Shown one piece after another: positions 23,262-50,199 of a stretch of 64,000 nt of DNA. The notes under the pieces were generated by a model that worked only from the letters and a program-made list of their open reading frames with translations, did no database searches and was not told the origin of the DNA. The DNA comes from Sipunculus nudus (taxonomy: Eukaryota; Annelida; Sipuncula; Golfingiida; Sipunculidae). The position numbers were made by a program, and so were the translations under genes. Location of the stretch: NCBI GenBank assembly GCA_026874595.1, contig CM049318.1:36291956-36355955 (forward strand), written 5' to 3'. Position 1 is the stretch's first letter. Every line of letters starts with the position of its first letter.

Positions 23262-25495
23262 ATATACGAGAACGTACCCTTTAATAAATATTTAAAATTA
23301 TATCGTATCCGGGATATAAAGGTTTTAAACCGTAAAAGCATTTACTGGAGTGCTCATTCGAAAGTTCCACTGTAGAAGGACGAGATGTGGCTTCCAAATT
23401 TTGAGTAGCGATTATATCCCAGTGAAAGTTCAAGAGTAAAATAATGATGTTTTGTAAAGTTCGGGGGGGGGGGGTGTTCGGAGGTTCGAAATTACCCCTA
23501 CAGACGTCTCTCGTTACATATCTATGAATATATTTGTTAAATCCTCAGAGCTGATTATAGAGGGACGAGCTATTATGCATGCCTACGGTTGATTGTGCGT
23601 GTCCTAAGTGCCCTATATCAAGGACCGCACTGGTATTACTTCATTAAGCACGAACCCCGTAAACGCTTGACGAGACTTCTTCAAAGAACACAATGTTCAA
23701 CCTGTACACGACAAGGGTCACTGATGCCTTGACATCTATCAATGGCAGAATATGACATAAAAGGAGGTTGATGAGTCTAGCTCCGTGCAAAGACGTACAA
23801 TGGACTGAAGTACCTCAAGGACAAACGGTAAAACTTACAATATCAACTGTCAGGGAACCAGTGATTTAGTGAGTCAACTCCACCCGTATTCCTTGTGTGT
23901 CTGGAGTACCACAGGGCTCAGTCCTCGGCCCCCTCATGTTTCTTCTTTACATTAATGATTTACCACTTCATCTTACTCATTGTCAAATGGAAATGTATGC
24001 AGATGACACAACATTATATGTATCTGATAAATATGTATCTAGTATTGAAGGAACTCTGAATTCGAATTTATCAAAAGTTTACACATGGTGCACAACTAAC
24101 CGATTTGTCATCAATACTAAAAAAACACATGCAATGCTAATATGTTCATCTCAACGTAAGATACAGATTGAGACAGGCACTCTAAATGTACATATAAATG
24201 GTGTGATGATACCAAATGTGAATCAAATCAAACTTCTAGGTGTTTATATTGATAGCTCATTGTCTCGGCGTACTCATACCACGCATGTAAATAACCGATG
24301 TAGTAAGCTATTAGGCCTTTTGTGAAGATCTCAACAGTACCTGAACCGTAGATGTAAAGTATTATTCTACAATTCTTACATATTACCTTCCATCTGTTAT
24401 TGTATAAACATATGGGGACAGGCATGTATCTCATACATAAACAGCCTCTCCCGTATCCAAAAACGGGCTGCGCGTATTATTCTAGGTCTTCCCATAGAGA
24501 CCAGTTGTGATGCTATGTTTTATGAATTAAAATGGCTCAATTTTGAGAATGTCGTCCGATATAACACATGTACTCTAATGTTTAAGGTTTTTAACTGTCT
24601 CACTCCTCAGTATATGCTTAGTCTTTTTCCTTTCGAGCCAGAGAACTTTCGATATTCCTTAAGGTCAAATTCTCAGACAAGACTGGCTCTGCCTTTTGCT
24701 CGCACGGAGACCATGCGGCGGTCCTTCAGATACACGGGTGCCAGTATGTGGAATAACCTTCCAGAATCAGTAAAAGCTTCAGGGGAACTACAATCCTTTA
24801 AACGGGCACTTAAGCAATATTTATTTCAGATACAGACTGACCACAGAGTGTCATCTTATAATATCTTATGTTTCAGCTACCATGCCATGTATTTTAGTTA
24901 TCTTGATATATGCTCAATTTTATCGTATAATGTATAATCGTCGACTTTATCATTCCATGTTCTTAGACAGTCGATCATCATTATGTATTTCTGTTTGAAT
25001 CAGTTTCTGATTTACATATTGAGATTTTATATGTATTTACCTATGTATGTAGAAAAATGTTATTTGTAATACTTCTCGAGGGCCCCAAGTGAGATTAGTG
25101 CCTTGGCACTGATTGGGTTTGTATGATACCCTCGTAAAATAATGTATATAAATAAATAAATAAATAAATCCGAGTGCAAATCAAAGTCCTTAAGGCTAGA
25201 GTCTAAGTCCACCTTTTTAAAGACCGAGTCTCTTGGAACCCGATTCCGAGTCCTAGTCGAATACAAATACACGTTGAAAGCAATATAAAACGGAAGTTTA
25301 GTTAGTTTTCACATGCTTTTACAGTAATGGTTCATTACATTTAGCTCCAGATGTAGAGCTAAAGCTTGAGACATATTGTGTTTATATTTTGTAATACTAC
25401 GTTAGTAGTTCGTACATGTATACAAGTCTTTAAAGAAAATGACAGACAATTTTCTTTTGGACTCTGGATAGTTTCGGGCAAATTTCTCGAGTCCT
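23262..25495. repeat. Segmental duplication, copy 2
   Basis: Both blocks of copy 1 are contiguous here: the first (23262-23572) is followed directly by the second, starting about 23578. The second block is split at 23887-25168 by a retrotransposon. The copy ends near the splice donor of the SAP-like exon at 25507. Confidence 0.8.
23887..25168 (+). mobile_element. 5'-truncated CR1/jockey-like non-LTR retrotransposon
   Basis: The element starts inside the reverse transcriptase domain, just before SGVPQGSVLGPLMFLLYIND, and keeps the catalytic YADD motif. It runs on to a C-terminal region with RRSFRYTGASMWNNLP and FKRALKQYLF, typical of the jockey/CR1 group. A 3' region of about 230 bp ends in AAAT repeats. 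The endonuclease and most of the reverse transcriptase are missing. The frame 23897-24937 is open except for one TGA at 24323, so it inserted relatively recently but is inactive. The uninterrupted target survives at about 21580. Confidence 0.85.
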
Positions 25496-25506
25496 TAATT
25501 ACTGAC

Positions 25507-25798
25507 CTGATGAGTGGGAGTATAATTCGTTTATAGTCACGACCGTGCACCCGCCGTCTAAACTATAGTTCTCGTTAACTTTCAGTCCGTGTGCTTGTTG
25601 CGCAACCTCCCGTTTCCTATATCCTGCACACTGTACACTGCGGGTTGACAGGTATTTCTTGAGCTGATTAACGGTCTGAGCGTTAAAATCGCTTGCATGT
25701 ATCGGCATGTAGGTAGCTTTGCTCCTGTCGGTCTGTGTTTTAGCTCTACCAGTTGCTGCACCAGCAGGACCTTTCTTTCCTCCACTACAGGAGATCAT
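25507..25798 (-). CDS. First exon with SAP-like DNA-binding motif
   Basis: ATG opens a 97-codon frame ending at CATCAG before donor GTCAGT, phase 1. The N-terminus is basic and Gly/Ala-rich (ISCSGGKKGPAGAATGRAKT). Residues about 43-70 read TVNQLKKYLSTRSVQCAGYR and KREVAQQAHGL, matching the SAP helix-extension-helix pattern (L-K-x-x-L, then G-x-R-K-x-E-x-x). SAP motifs bind DNA and in invertebrate genomes often occur in multigene or transposon-derived proteins. No following exon is apparent to the left, where the duplicated block begins immediately. It may be a gene fragment carried here with a repeat. Confidence 0.4.
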
Positions 25799-25949
25799 CG
25801 ATATCCGGAGCTTGGTGTTGCGGGGTTACATCAGCATTTTGGCCAAGCAAATTCCTTGTAATTCATAATTCAGGGTTAATCGCAATTATAAGTCTGTTAT
25901 CATTGAAATAATTTCGACAAATAATCAGGACCTAAAAAAGTAGTCCAAA

Positions 25950-25977
25950 ATGTGAGGTGGTCGTAAAGCGGGACTTC
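25950..25977. mobile_element. Fragment of pogo/Tigger-like MITE end
   Basis: GAGGTGGTCGTAAAGCGGGA followed by CTTCACTC resembles the terminal GGTGGTCGATAGGCGAGG segment of the MITE at 41267-41554. The other end is not visible. 25978-27080 shows nothing else apart from one 101-codon frame discussed as rejected. Confidence 0.3.
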
Positions 25978-27079
25978 ACTCCATTTACAACAATAAAATG
26001 GCTTTATTTTCCGTTTCTATGATTCATTTATAGGGTCGGGTAAGAGTCTCAAATTTGAATTTGGACCAGTCCTAAAGGATGCAGACATCATCCAGATACA
26101 CATTTGATAAAAATGCTTTACCGAATGTAACGAGGTATGCGGGCAGTTCATATGAATAGGTATGACTAATCTATACAACCGCATCCATGCATGCCTATGT
26201 AATGAATCCTTCTCCAAACATAAGATGAATGCATGGTTTTATTAGTTTTTCATTTTCTACACAAACATCCAAATGATTAATATTTATTCACTGACCTATG
26301 TAAACCCATCCTATACATTTTTCATCATGATCAAGGTGACCTAAGAAAAGTATTTAAATCTACGTGTTTTCTGACAGGTTTATGTATGTTGAGAATGCCG
26401 AGTCCTTCAAAACATGGGTAAAAACGCACATATCGATTAAAAGGTACCAAGTCTTCGCGAAATATATAACAAAGTAAACCAAAGGCAGGGCGGATCCAGG
26501 ATTTCGGAAAAGGAGGGGTCTAACCCTGGTGGAACAAAGACAAAACGTAAAAAAAAAGTCTACATGTCCGGAAATAGGGTGGTCCAGGCCGAAACAATTG
26601 GTCTGACACCCTTAAAAGGGTTGTGAACCCCTCTCCTGGATCAGCTTGTGGAACGGCCGAACTTGAAACAGCCATTAAGATGAAGTACCTTTTTTTTGAA
26701 AATTGTACTCAGTTGTTGTTTGTAACAGTTTAATATAATTTTATTTAATCTACATTGCTAAAATACAGTGAGTGACTGAAAATGGCACAAACCTATGTAA
26801 AATGAGTTATAATATAACGTGTGTGTTCAAGATTATGCAAGAAATCATTTAATTTACTTGTGAAACATAAGCCTTAGAAAGGGCAGCACAAAGCGAAGCA
26901 TCATTAATTTATTACCATGGGTGAAGTTATCTGTAAGCCTAGGTATTGAGAAATATAGAACGAAAGTGTTGCGACCATGATCTTTGGTCAGGTGACCCCG
27001 AACGCAAGCGTCTTCCATAGGTAAGCGATCAAAATGGGAATGACGTACGGTGTCGGATATTTTGCAAATATTCATCCAC

Positions 27080-27275
27080 AAACAGTTTGAAGAAGTGGGT
27101 CTCGTTGCATTGATCTTTGAGCTTATGACTTCAAACTCCTCTATTTGTAGGTGTACCATACGTTAAAGGTTTTGATGCGTCTGTAAGCTTTTCCAGAAGT
27201 GGGCCATGTTACCTTCGATTATGAACTTGTGTCTCATGATAAAACGGTTCTCCTCCTATTGGTAGGTGAGCTCTA
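27080..27275. repeat. Diverged ~105-bp tandem repeat
   Basis: GAAGAAGTGGGTCTCGTTGC with TCTATTTGTAGGTGTACC (27090-27155) parallels CAGAAGTGGGCCATGTTACC with CTATTGGTAGGTGAGC (27193-27272). It underlies the minus-strand frame that starts at 27159. Confidence 0.4.
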
Positions 27276-27380
27276 TATTAAGGATGGAAGATTTTTGTCC
27301 AAAGATGGAAGGCTTTGATCCAATAGGCTGGTTTAGATGCGTTCAAACGAACAGAAAACTTTAAAAAGATTCACTATGAC

Positions 27381-27500
27381 ATGTGGAGACATCTGCAGGC
27401 GACCATAAAAACTAAAACAGATTGAGAAATAGGACCAAATGCGCTTTAGCATATGGAGACATCTGCAGGAGAACATGAAAACTAAAACACATTGAGAAAT
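27381..27500. repeat. 70-bp tandem repeat, two units
   Basis: ATGTGGAGACATCTGCAGGC at 27381 recurs at 27451 as ATATGGAGACATCTGCAGGA. Both are followed by ACTAAAACA and ATTGAGAAAT. No coding signal. Confidence 0.75.
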
Positions 27501-27645
27501 TTGAGCAAAATTTGATAATTTTATTTTTGAGTCCAGAGAATTATTTACACTCCATTTACAATTCAGATATACACTCCAAAACGAATCCCAACCAAGGTAT
27601 GCATGAGATCAATCCCTGATCAAAATTTGAAAGAATTCGTATAAA

Positions 27646-27715
27646 ATTTAGACGGACAGACAGAAAACCTGACGGACGGACAGACAGATAGACAGAGGGA
27701 CAGACAGAAAAACCG
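27646..27715. repeat. GACA/GACG microsatellite
   Basis: Imperfect tetranucleotide run (GACGGACAGACAG, GACGGACGGACAGACAG, GACAGACAG). From 27720 to about 29990 I see a poly-G tract at 28832-28849 and no supported gene. Confidence 0.8.
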
Positions 27716-30020
27716 CTGATGCGGGGGACAATAAGGAATACGGTCGGACGGGAAGACGAAGGGTTTCTTTTTTTTTGGGGGGGGGGCATTCCTTTTTTTT
27801 TCACTCCTGTAACTTCGTTTTTGAGAGCATAATAAATAAAAACACGGTCATAAGTAACAAGAAGAATCTACCATGCAGTGACTTTCAAATGAATTTTTAA
27901 AGACTTCCGAGAAAAAACACCAACCCATGGATTCCTTGTGTTCGTTTCTCTGTTCTTCGGATGCGCGGCTCTTTAAGTATTTATGTATTAGAATAATTCT
28001 GTTGAGTATCACCTTTCGATGTTAAGCACTTAACCAAAAATTATAAATATAATACACAAAAAGGATTTTGAATCTTATTGAGATAAGCTGGAATATTAAA
28101 GATATATAACTCAATGCATTTACAGTATTAATTTTATGTAAATTTTTAAATGTTATAAAACCGATTATTTAAGAAAGTAAATTATACAAGTTTTCCATTT
28201 AGATGCCTTAGATTTTTTACAACAATTTTTATATGAAACACTCACATGGAACATCCCGTATACGCCTGGACTTAAGTTCTATAAGTACAAACAATCTTGT
28301 GATGCCATTTATATATTAGAGTATGGACTATGTTAAGTGACTATAGAGAATATAAGTATACACAATGAATTTTAAGGGAATGTAAACCATGTTTGCCTTC
28401 ACGTATTAAACCCATATTCCCAGGTTCGTTCGTGCGTGAGCGAATACTCCTTAATAAAATTCCTGATTTCAGATCATGTGCCGGATCTACAACTAAAGCT
28501 AGTCTGATCTATTACCCCAAACCCGAAAGTGAGTAAGGTATGAACAACACTAACAACAGAGAAACGCATACAATTACACACATGAATGTGGAAGAAGAAA
28601 GTAACTACTGGGGAGGCAATAAAACATTAATGCTAAGGTTACACTAGTCAGATCTGTTTTACCCCTGTAGTTGTTGACCTGATGCTGGTCGTCTGAGTTG
28701 TTTGTCCATGCACCAAAACCCAGAACAACCGGCTAAGTTAGGAATACCCATGCCGCTCGCGGGCTCATGGTTGTTGTTTTATACAGCCAAGATAGACACA
28801 GGGCGTCACCGACATTGCCGCCTGAAGTAACCGGGGGGGGGGGGGGGGAGAGATTATTTTCATCTAAATTTAGTGCCATCATTTATTTGACATGAAATCG
28901 TCGAACCGTTGCATCTTACATCATGTGATCCTCACCTCATTGTGACATGTTATGTCGTACGATATATATTATCTTATTCTCAGCGTGTACACCCAATACA
29001 CCACTCTTTGCGAAAAAACTGGTCAAAACATTATCCAACATCATAATAATGAAAAGGGTATCATACTGTCATTAAAATATAATCATACAAATGTTAGTAT
29101 CCGTCAGTTTTAATAAGTCTACGTTACAGAAACTACTGTGCTACACTGCTAATAGTAATATCTCAGTATACAGAAAATATAACACATTCCCGGAAAAACG
29201 CAATATAACACTTAGACTGACTCCCTGCCATGTGATGTTGGTTAATCATTTTGGCAGCAAGACAAGACATATGGTATTATTAATGGTGATTTGAATAAGA
29301 ATATTGAGTACAGTTCGGGAGGCAACTGCAATTATGTTTGACAATGCATATATAAAAAAGTACAAATATCTAGTTACTTAGGAATAATTAAATTTCAGAT
29401 ATAAATATAAATTTTGTTAATTAAGAAGTCAAAGTTGACGCATCCAAGGTAACAGCAGTTTTAAGCGCGTTTGACTTTATCGCCCCTCTATCAGAATCAA
29501 ACACAACGCCTACAGCTCAACCTAAACCGCTAATGCATCAGCTTGGACCAACATTACAATTGATATTAATCGTAAAGCGTGACACTAACGCTACAGAAAT
29601 AAACCCGTCGTGACAACCTATCACATGCACTGTAATAGTGAGCTGGAGCTGTAAAGTTATCAACTATATTCCGTTCCTAACCCCCTGTCCACCTGATTTT
29701 TCGCGATTATCTGTACATAAGACAAACCTCCCAAACAAAATTTGCACCATTGGCATAAAGAGGCCAAAGCGTTATTTTCGGTACCTTGCATACTCACGAT
29801 ATTTATATTACCGGGTATTTACTTTATGGCCTGGTTGACATGTCTCATATATATCTGTGGTTCATGGCGTCTTAAATAAGTAGCCATTGTTTATTCTCCT
29901 TGGATATGGATATAAAGTAAATGTGACGTAACAGTGAAGTGCCTGAACGCTAGGAATACAAGTCTCGCTGTAAACAGGGACCGGCAATGTTGGTGGCTCT
30001 TTAGTACGTCACCTCCATTA

Positions 30021-30028
30021 TGACGTCA
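30021..30028. promoter_or_regulatory. CRE-like site TGACGTCA
   Basis: Perfect palindromic CREB/ATF consensus in a locally GC-richer stretch (29990-30680), preceded by a half-site GTACGTCACC. No supported gene starts nearby, so its function is unknown. Confidence 0.3.
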
Positions 30029-30588
30029 TCACTATTCCTTGATATGCCGCTTTCACCGATTAGTGGCCAGATGTCGCTACAGAATAGACTACTTACTCAT
30101 AAAATGGTTTTAAATTGTTTACAGGAAAATGACATAAGGTAGGCTATTATTTCCATAATAGTTAATTACGCTTTTTCCTTTTTCTGCCTAAGGTAAAAAT
30201 TTCCGGCGTTCTTTCATTCGCAAAACAAATAATCGCGAAAAAAAAAACAGGTGGACATGGGTGCCGGAACGGACTAAATTATTATCCGGCCCGTGCAGGC
30301 CGTTCAACACGAGTCGGTTGTTGTAAGTGCTGAGAGTTTCTCCCAGGCTTTTTGTTGCGGTTTTCCCAGAGCTCTTTGAGGTTTCTCTATTCCGTTTCCC
30401 GAATATTCTTGGAAGTGAGCATGCCGGCATTCTCTACACAACAAATCCCCTTGGCGGAGTTTGACCTCTGCTCCTTTCTTGTGATCTGGGCAGTCGCCAG
30501 TTCCTTGTCGCCCCTCAGCGCATCGTGGGTTCTACACTGACTCGACTACTGAAGCATGACGACTTACTTGGTATCTGTTGCCTTGAGG

Positions 30589-30639
30589 TAACTCGGCTGG
30601 TGGCGCCGTCGCCATTTTGCATCGCCACCAGCCGAGTTA
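30589..30639. ncRNA. Perfect 17-bp hairpin, possible structured RNA or MITE core
   Basis: TAACTCGGCTGGTGGCG (30589-30605) is exactly complementary to CGCCACCAGCCGAGTTA (30623-30639) across a 17-nt loop. The stem is GC-rich in AT-rich DNA and has no mismatch. It is shorter than a typical animal microRNA precursor, and the flanks do not extend the pairing. A transposon relic or a regulatory stem are both possible. It lies between gene 2 and gene 1. Confidence 0.35.
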
Positions 30640-30730
30640 AGATCAAGCCGAGCCGAATTTTGCAGAAGGCGTGCTATATTGTGCTTGCGATAGACCTTAC
30701 AAACGGACCAAATTGCAGCTTCAATACACA

Positions 30731-31010
30731 CACGTATACATCTTATTATAATTATTATTTTCATAAATCAAATGTATGTCCAGTATACGTTCGATATTAT
30801 GTTACTTCTTATGGTAGCCTTCAAAAGTTGTTTTCTGCTCTGCCATTGGACTCCTATGCACACGTATACATGTTAATATTATTATAATTATTAGTTTCAT
30901 AAATCAAATTGACCGTAATGTGTGTCCAATATACGTTAGATATTATGTTAGTTACTTCTTAATGAAGCCTTCAAAAGTTGTTTTCTGCTCTGCCATTGGA
31001 CTCCTATGCA
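30731..31010. repeat. Two-unit tandem duplication (130 and 150 bp)
   Basis: CACGTATACAT at 30731 recurs at 30861. Both units share TCATAAATCAAAT, ATATTATGTTA, CTTCAAAAGTTGTTTTCTGC and CTGCCATTGGACTCCTATGC. The second unit has a roughly 20-bp insertion. 31011-32380 is very AT-rich and featureless. Confidence 0.85.
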
Positions 31011-32380
31011 TAAATCCAAATAATGTATTTACATATCTAATAGATGTTGCCGTTACACATACAGCTTTTAATAGTATAGTTTAGTAAAAAATAATAATTA
31101 TGCAAAATACTTAGCTGCAAATAAAGAGAACGATCTTAGAGAAAGAAAATGGACCGCTCTATTTGTTAACGAAACAAACAATTTGAACCGTTTTAAGAAT
31201 TTGTTACATCCTGCACATAATGAATTAAACAATGCTTAAATTTAGAAGATAGGCTATGGAAGAAATTATGGAATGTACAGTTAACACGGATAAAACGACA
31301 TACAGAAATACGTTTATTGAGTAATTTCCAACAGGATTAAAACGGAAAAATTAGATTACTATAGAAAAAAAATCTACTCAAATCATTTGGCTTTTTTAAC
31401 AGAGAACAAGAACTGTGAAATTAAATAATACTGATGAATATAAATGTAATGAGAATTAAGAAAAAAAGATATATTTGAAAGAACTCCTTGGTTTTATTTG
31501 ATGAAAATTACAATATTACACCTTTTGAATATTTGGTAAAACTTTTTCAGCGGTATTCGTTTATGTATATTCAAAATATATATATTTCAAAAACCATATT
31601 TTTTCAGTATTAATTTAAGAAAAATATTTAGTTTACAATTATATACTGCCTAGAAAAAATGGAAATATTAAAATATAGCAATTGCAGATTGTGTAAGACT
31701 GCTGTCTAAGAAATGTGATTTAATAAAAGAAGTTTGATCACAAATAAAAAAAAAACATTATGTCAGAAAAGACTGAAGGTTAATGATTTAAATTGGCTGA
31801 TAATAGGAATTTTTAACAATGTTAAACAGATAATGGTTGATACATTATTGTATTTATTACTGATAAAAGGTATATTTATACAAGTTGGTGTGACAACATT
31901 GGTAAAATGATAAGAGGATTTGAACAATATTTAAGGAGTTAAATTTAAACAGACTATGGCAAAATATAGAGTTCTGAAATGCTTTTTAAAATGTACGACA
32001 TTTTGTATTTTTAATGTTGAATAAAGACTGAAAACAAAAATACCTGTATGTTCGGAACCGATCCTAACTGTAAAATAGGTGTAATTTACTTGTTAGAAAA
32101 GTAACATGGGGATTTGTACTTTGTGGGGCATTCAACACTTGTGTTAAGTCATATGTCAAAATCTCAGTTTAGTCTTGTGTTGTTCACCAACAATGCAACT
32201 GGAAAGCCTTTTTGTGTACGGTTTCATTTACAACCCCCCCCCCCCCCCCGTAACATTTTGTCCCTAGAACGTGGGAATCCATCCCGGGGAAGGCACAAGT
32301 GAACTGAGTTGGGCATTAAGCCACGACACCAACTCCCCACCTCCCACTGCTGTCAGCATTTTTAATGGCTTAAAATAGAA

Positions 32381-32454
32381 ACAGGACCGACTGGGATTCG
32401 GACCCATAGTCCGTGACACACTAGTCAGATGTTCTACCGCTGAACTAATAAAGC
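32381..32454 (-). pseudogene. tRNA-Thr-like sequence (tRNA relic or SINE head)
   Basis: On the minus strand TAGTTCAGCGGTAGAACA matches an internal promoter A box and D arm. TCTGACTAGTGT gives an anticodon loop with AGT, and GGGTCCGAATCCC matches the B box and T arm. The acceptor strands do not pair and the anticodon stem is broken, so a working tRNA is unlikely. A tRNA-derived SINE head is the best explanation; I cannot see its 3' body clearly. Confidence 0.4.
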
Positions 32455-32567
32455 AAGCTTCACCAGCACACTTTCGTGTATACAGTTACACATATAAACA
32501 AATGCCCTCCAACTCCAAGTGAGCTGAGCCAAAATGTAATTTAGATAAGGCTAAAAATATCTTTCGA

Positions 32568-32948
32568 TTGCTTTATGCTTTTGTTGTGATCTTTACTTTC
32601 CTTAACTTAACTGTACAACAAATCATTCAAACTAACGGAGGGATTTTGGAAATTCTGGGTGAAGTTCAGCAAAATATGCAGCATTACAGCAAGTGTGCTT
32701 GGCTACATAGTCGCTGCTGTATCCGCCAGAATGATATATTATGTGGGGAGCTTTTCCCGCAGAATGTGAAACTCAGTTCCCTTCAGGATAATGTGATTTT
32801 ATCCATTCCTTCATTGCAAGCTTTTTATTTTGATTTCTCTTCAATGTTTAATTTGGAAGATAAGTTAAAATTACCAACTCTAGATATACGTGAAACGATG
32901 GCATTTTTTCTCTTCGGTCGATTCGGTTGTTTCATTACGTTTTCATAA
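32568..32948 (+). CDS. Uncertain 126-codon frame with hydrophobic N-terminus
   Basis: The frame reads MLYAFVVIFTFLNLTVQQII at its start, signal-peptide-like, and has a Cys cluster (SKCAWLHSRCCIRQND). No splice sites, domain or neighbouring exons support it. It lies in intergenic DNA between the two minus-strand genes. It could be chance. Confidence 0.15.
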   Translation: MLYAFVVIFTFLNLTVQQIIQTNGGILEILGEVQQNMQHYSKCAWLHSRCCIRQNDILCGELFPQNVKLSSLQDNVILSIPSLQAFYFDFSSMFNLEDKLKLPTLDIRETMAFFLFGRFGCFITFS

Positions 32949-33749
32949 AAAGTGTTATTACTCAAATTAACTTTGGGATGTGAAATCATAAATCAATTAG
33001 ATAAAATATGTTTTGCCTAATAAGTGTTGCTGTCTATCATCAGATTCTTTGTCCAGATCAATTGGTGATCTGAGCTCCAGCCATTTTGAATAATGTTTTA
33101 CAGTATCGGATGATGTTTTATCTGCTACAAGTATATAAACTCTAGCATCATCTATGACAACAGAGAGGTGTAATTTCTATATATTAATGTATGCCCTAAT
33201 CAACAGTATTGCCGAGTTAGTGTTTAGTTTGCGTGTAGGTTAAGCGAAATACAGCCAATCGGCGTTATCTTTCTATCCCATTGATCTTTTTTGTAATTGC
33301 CATGGGACTGTTTGTCTTGCCCTGCAGTCTTAATTGTTATTTGCAGTGTCACAGTTATGGCTCAATCGACCAAATACTTCATGTAACTTTATTATTATTT
33401 CTCAAACAATTTTATCTTCAGAAACAGCTTTTAACTACACCTAAAAGCCAGGAACGGTCGCCTATGGTTTAAGTATTTATATTCGTACTGAAAAAAAAAT
33501 TAAATATTATTTCTGAAATGGGGGAAAAAGTAACATCTGCTCTGTTGTTCTGTGAACTGCAATTGTATTATCATTGGTGCTGTTGTATTGTGGCCAAAAT
33601 TAGTAAATGTACAGAACTTACACAAAATTGTCAAATATATTCATTACCACCGTTCTATTATTCGAAGAAATGTCATGACAATTAACGTTCGAAACTTTCT
33701 CTTTCCCTTTCTCAATCAATAAATATAAAATAAACAATAATATTACATT

Positions 33750-33760
33750 TTTATTTTGCA
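33750..33760 (-). promoter_or_regulatory. Possible polyadenylation signal of gene 1
   Basis: AATAAAAATG on the minus strand lies about 510 bp beyond the candidate stop codon at 34270. It is the first AATAAA I noticed downstream on this strand. 32949-34269 has no other feature. Confidence 0.25.
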
Positions 33761-34269
33761 TGATTCTCTTGTTTATATACATCATTCTTGTACCTCACAT
33801 TTTCGATTAATGTAATGTTATGAATAAGAAAAACCTTCCTTGGTCACCTGTACAAATGTTTCCAGGTCTAGTTTGAGGCATGTTTACAATTTTTTCCCTA
33901 CGTCTACAATTGGAAACATCAGAAAAAAAGTCAGGGCATTTTACGAATTACCCCATGTCCTGGTCAGTCAAGATTATATACAAAATTAAATTATGTAACT
34001 GATATTTAAAGCAGTTTCCATTTTCTTGTAACCTCACTCGCTCTATCAATGGTACTACCAGTAAAAAGAAGCATAATTGATAAAAATGTTTGGAATTCTA
34101 GATAATGTGTCAGTGTGAAGCAACAGTTAAGCATTTTTGAATAAAATGGACCTTAAATGAAGTTTAACTTATTAAGCTATGTCCTTTTTCTGAATATTTT
34201 GTTTACTAAGAAATGCCATGTACGCCTGTTTAACAAAAACCTGGAGTAAACAAGTTGATTGAAAGTCTC

Positions 34270-49580
<15,311 letters not shown>

Positions 49581-49707
49581 AAAAATGCATGGGTTCCATG
49601 TCTGTTTACCAAGAAAAAACTTGCAAAAAAAACATGCGGTAAATATTAAAATATAAAGTATCACTGACCATATAACAGGTTTAACACGCATGCGCAAATA
49701 AATAAAG

Positions 49708-49717
49708 ATTTATATAC
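49708..49717 (-). promoter_or_regulatory. TATA-like box of gene 1
   Basis: On the minus strand the sequence is GGTATATAAATC, containing TATATAAA. With transcription starting about 30 bp downstream, the leader would be about 100 nt. The right-arm counterpart near 50494 reads GGTATATGAATC, one substitution inside the motif. Confidence 0.5.
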
Positions 49718-49779
49718 CTTATGGCAATTTACAAAACTGGTATTGAAGAAATTATGTTTGCATAAAGATGTTTACTCAC

Positions 49780-50058
49780 GGCCGGGCTGTGGTTATCGCG
49801 CCAGTGACGTCGGCTTGGGTGGTTTTCCCATGTGTACCGCCCAACGTCTTGATCATTAGGCCCATGAACACAAACGCCATATATCTTTTCATTGCCGCGA
49901 GAACAGTCGGTCGTAGGACCATCAGCTGGTGTGCAGTTTGGACCAGGATGAATTAATGCAACGGGAACTGCTTCTTGATCTATATTCAGATTATGAGGTA
50001 TGGTGGAGGTGGCACCACAGACTGATAGCCAATTAACAACCGTATCGCTTTTATGCTT
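49780..50058 (-). CDS. Unrecognised coding-like frame at the palindrome centre
   Basis: An open frame without a clear ATG ends at a strong donor (GGCC then GTGAGT). It includes NWLSVCGATSTIPHNLNIDQ, then NCTPADGPTTDCSRGNEKIY, GVCVHGPNDQDVGRYTW and NHPSRRHWRDNHSPA. Four cysteines and varied composition suggest a former or present exon of an extracellular protein. It lies upstream of gene 1's TATA-like box, so it is not part of that transcript as drawn. Its mirror at 50200-50463 has a frameshift and a TGG-to-TAG change. I do not know the family. Confidence 0.35.
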
Positions 50059-50187
50059 TTCTTTATTCAAGATGTTCTTTTAAGCGGAACGCACTCGGAG
50101 ACTTGGCAAGCATTTTTATAGGGTGACCAATGTCTGATTATTGTGTACGCAATATTCTATGTCGTCAGCTCACCGTCGAAAAAACCA
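50056..50187. other. Spacer between the inverted arms
   Basis: About 130 bp without obvious mirror symmetry separate the arms. It contains no feature I recognise. It marks the duplication junction. Confidence 0.7.
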
Positions 50188-50199
50188 TAAATGCGGGAC

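Noticed and set aside
26854-27159. 101-codon ATG-initiated minus-strand frame
   Set aside because: Overlaps a diverged tandem repeat and shows no domain or splice sites; probably chance.
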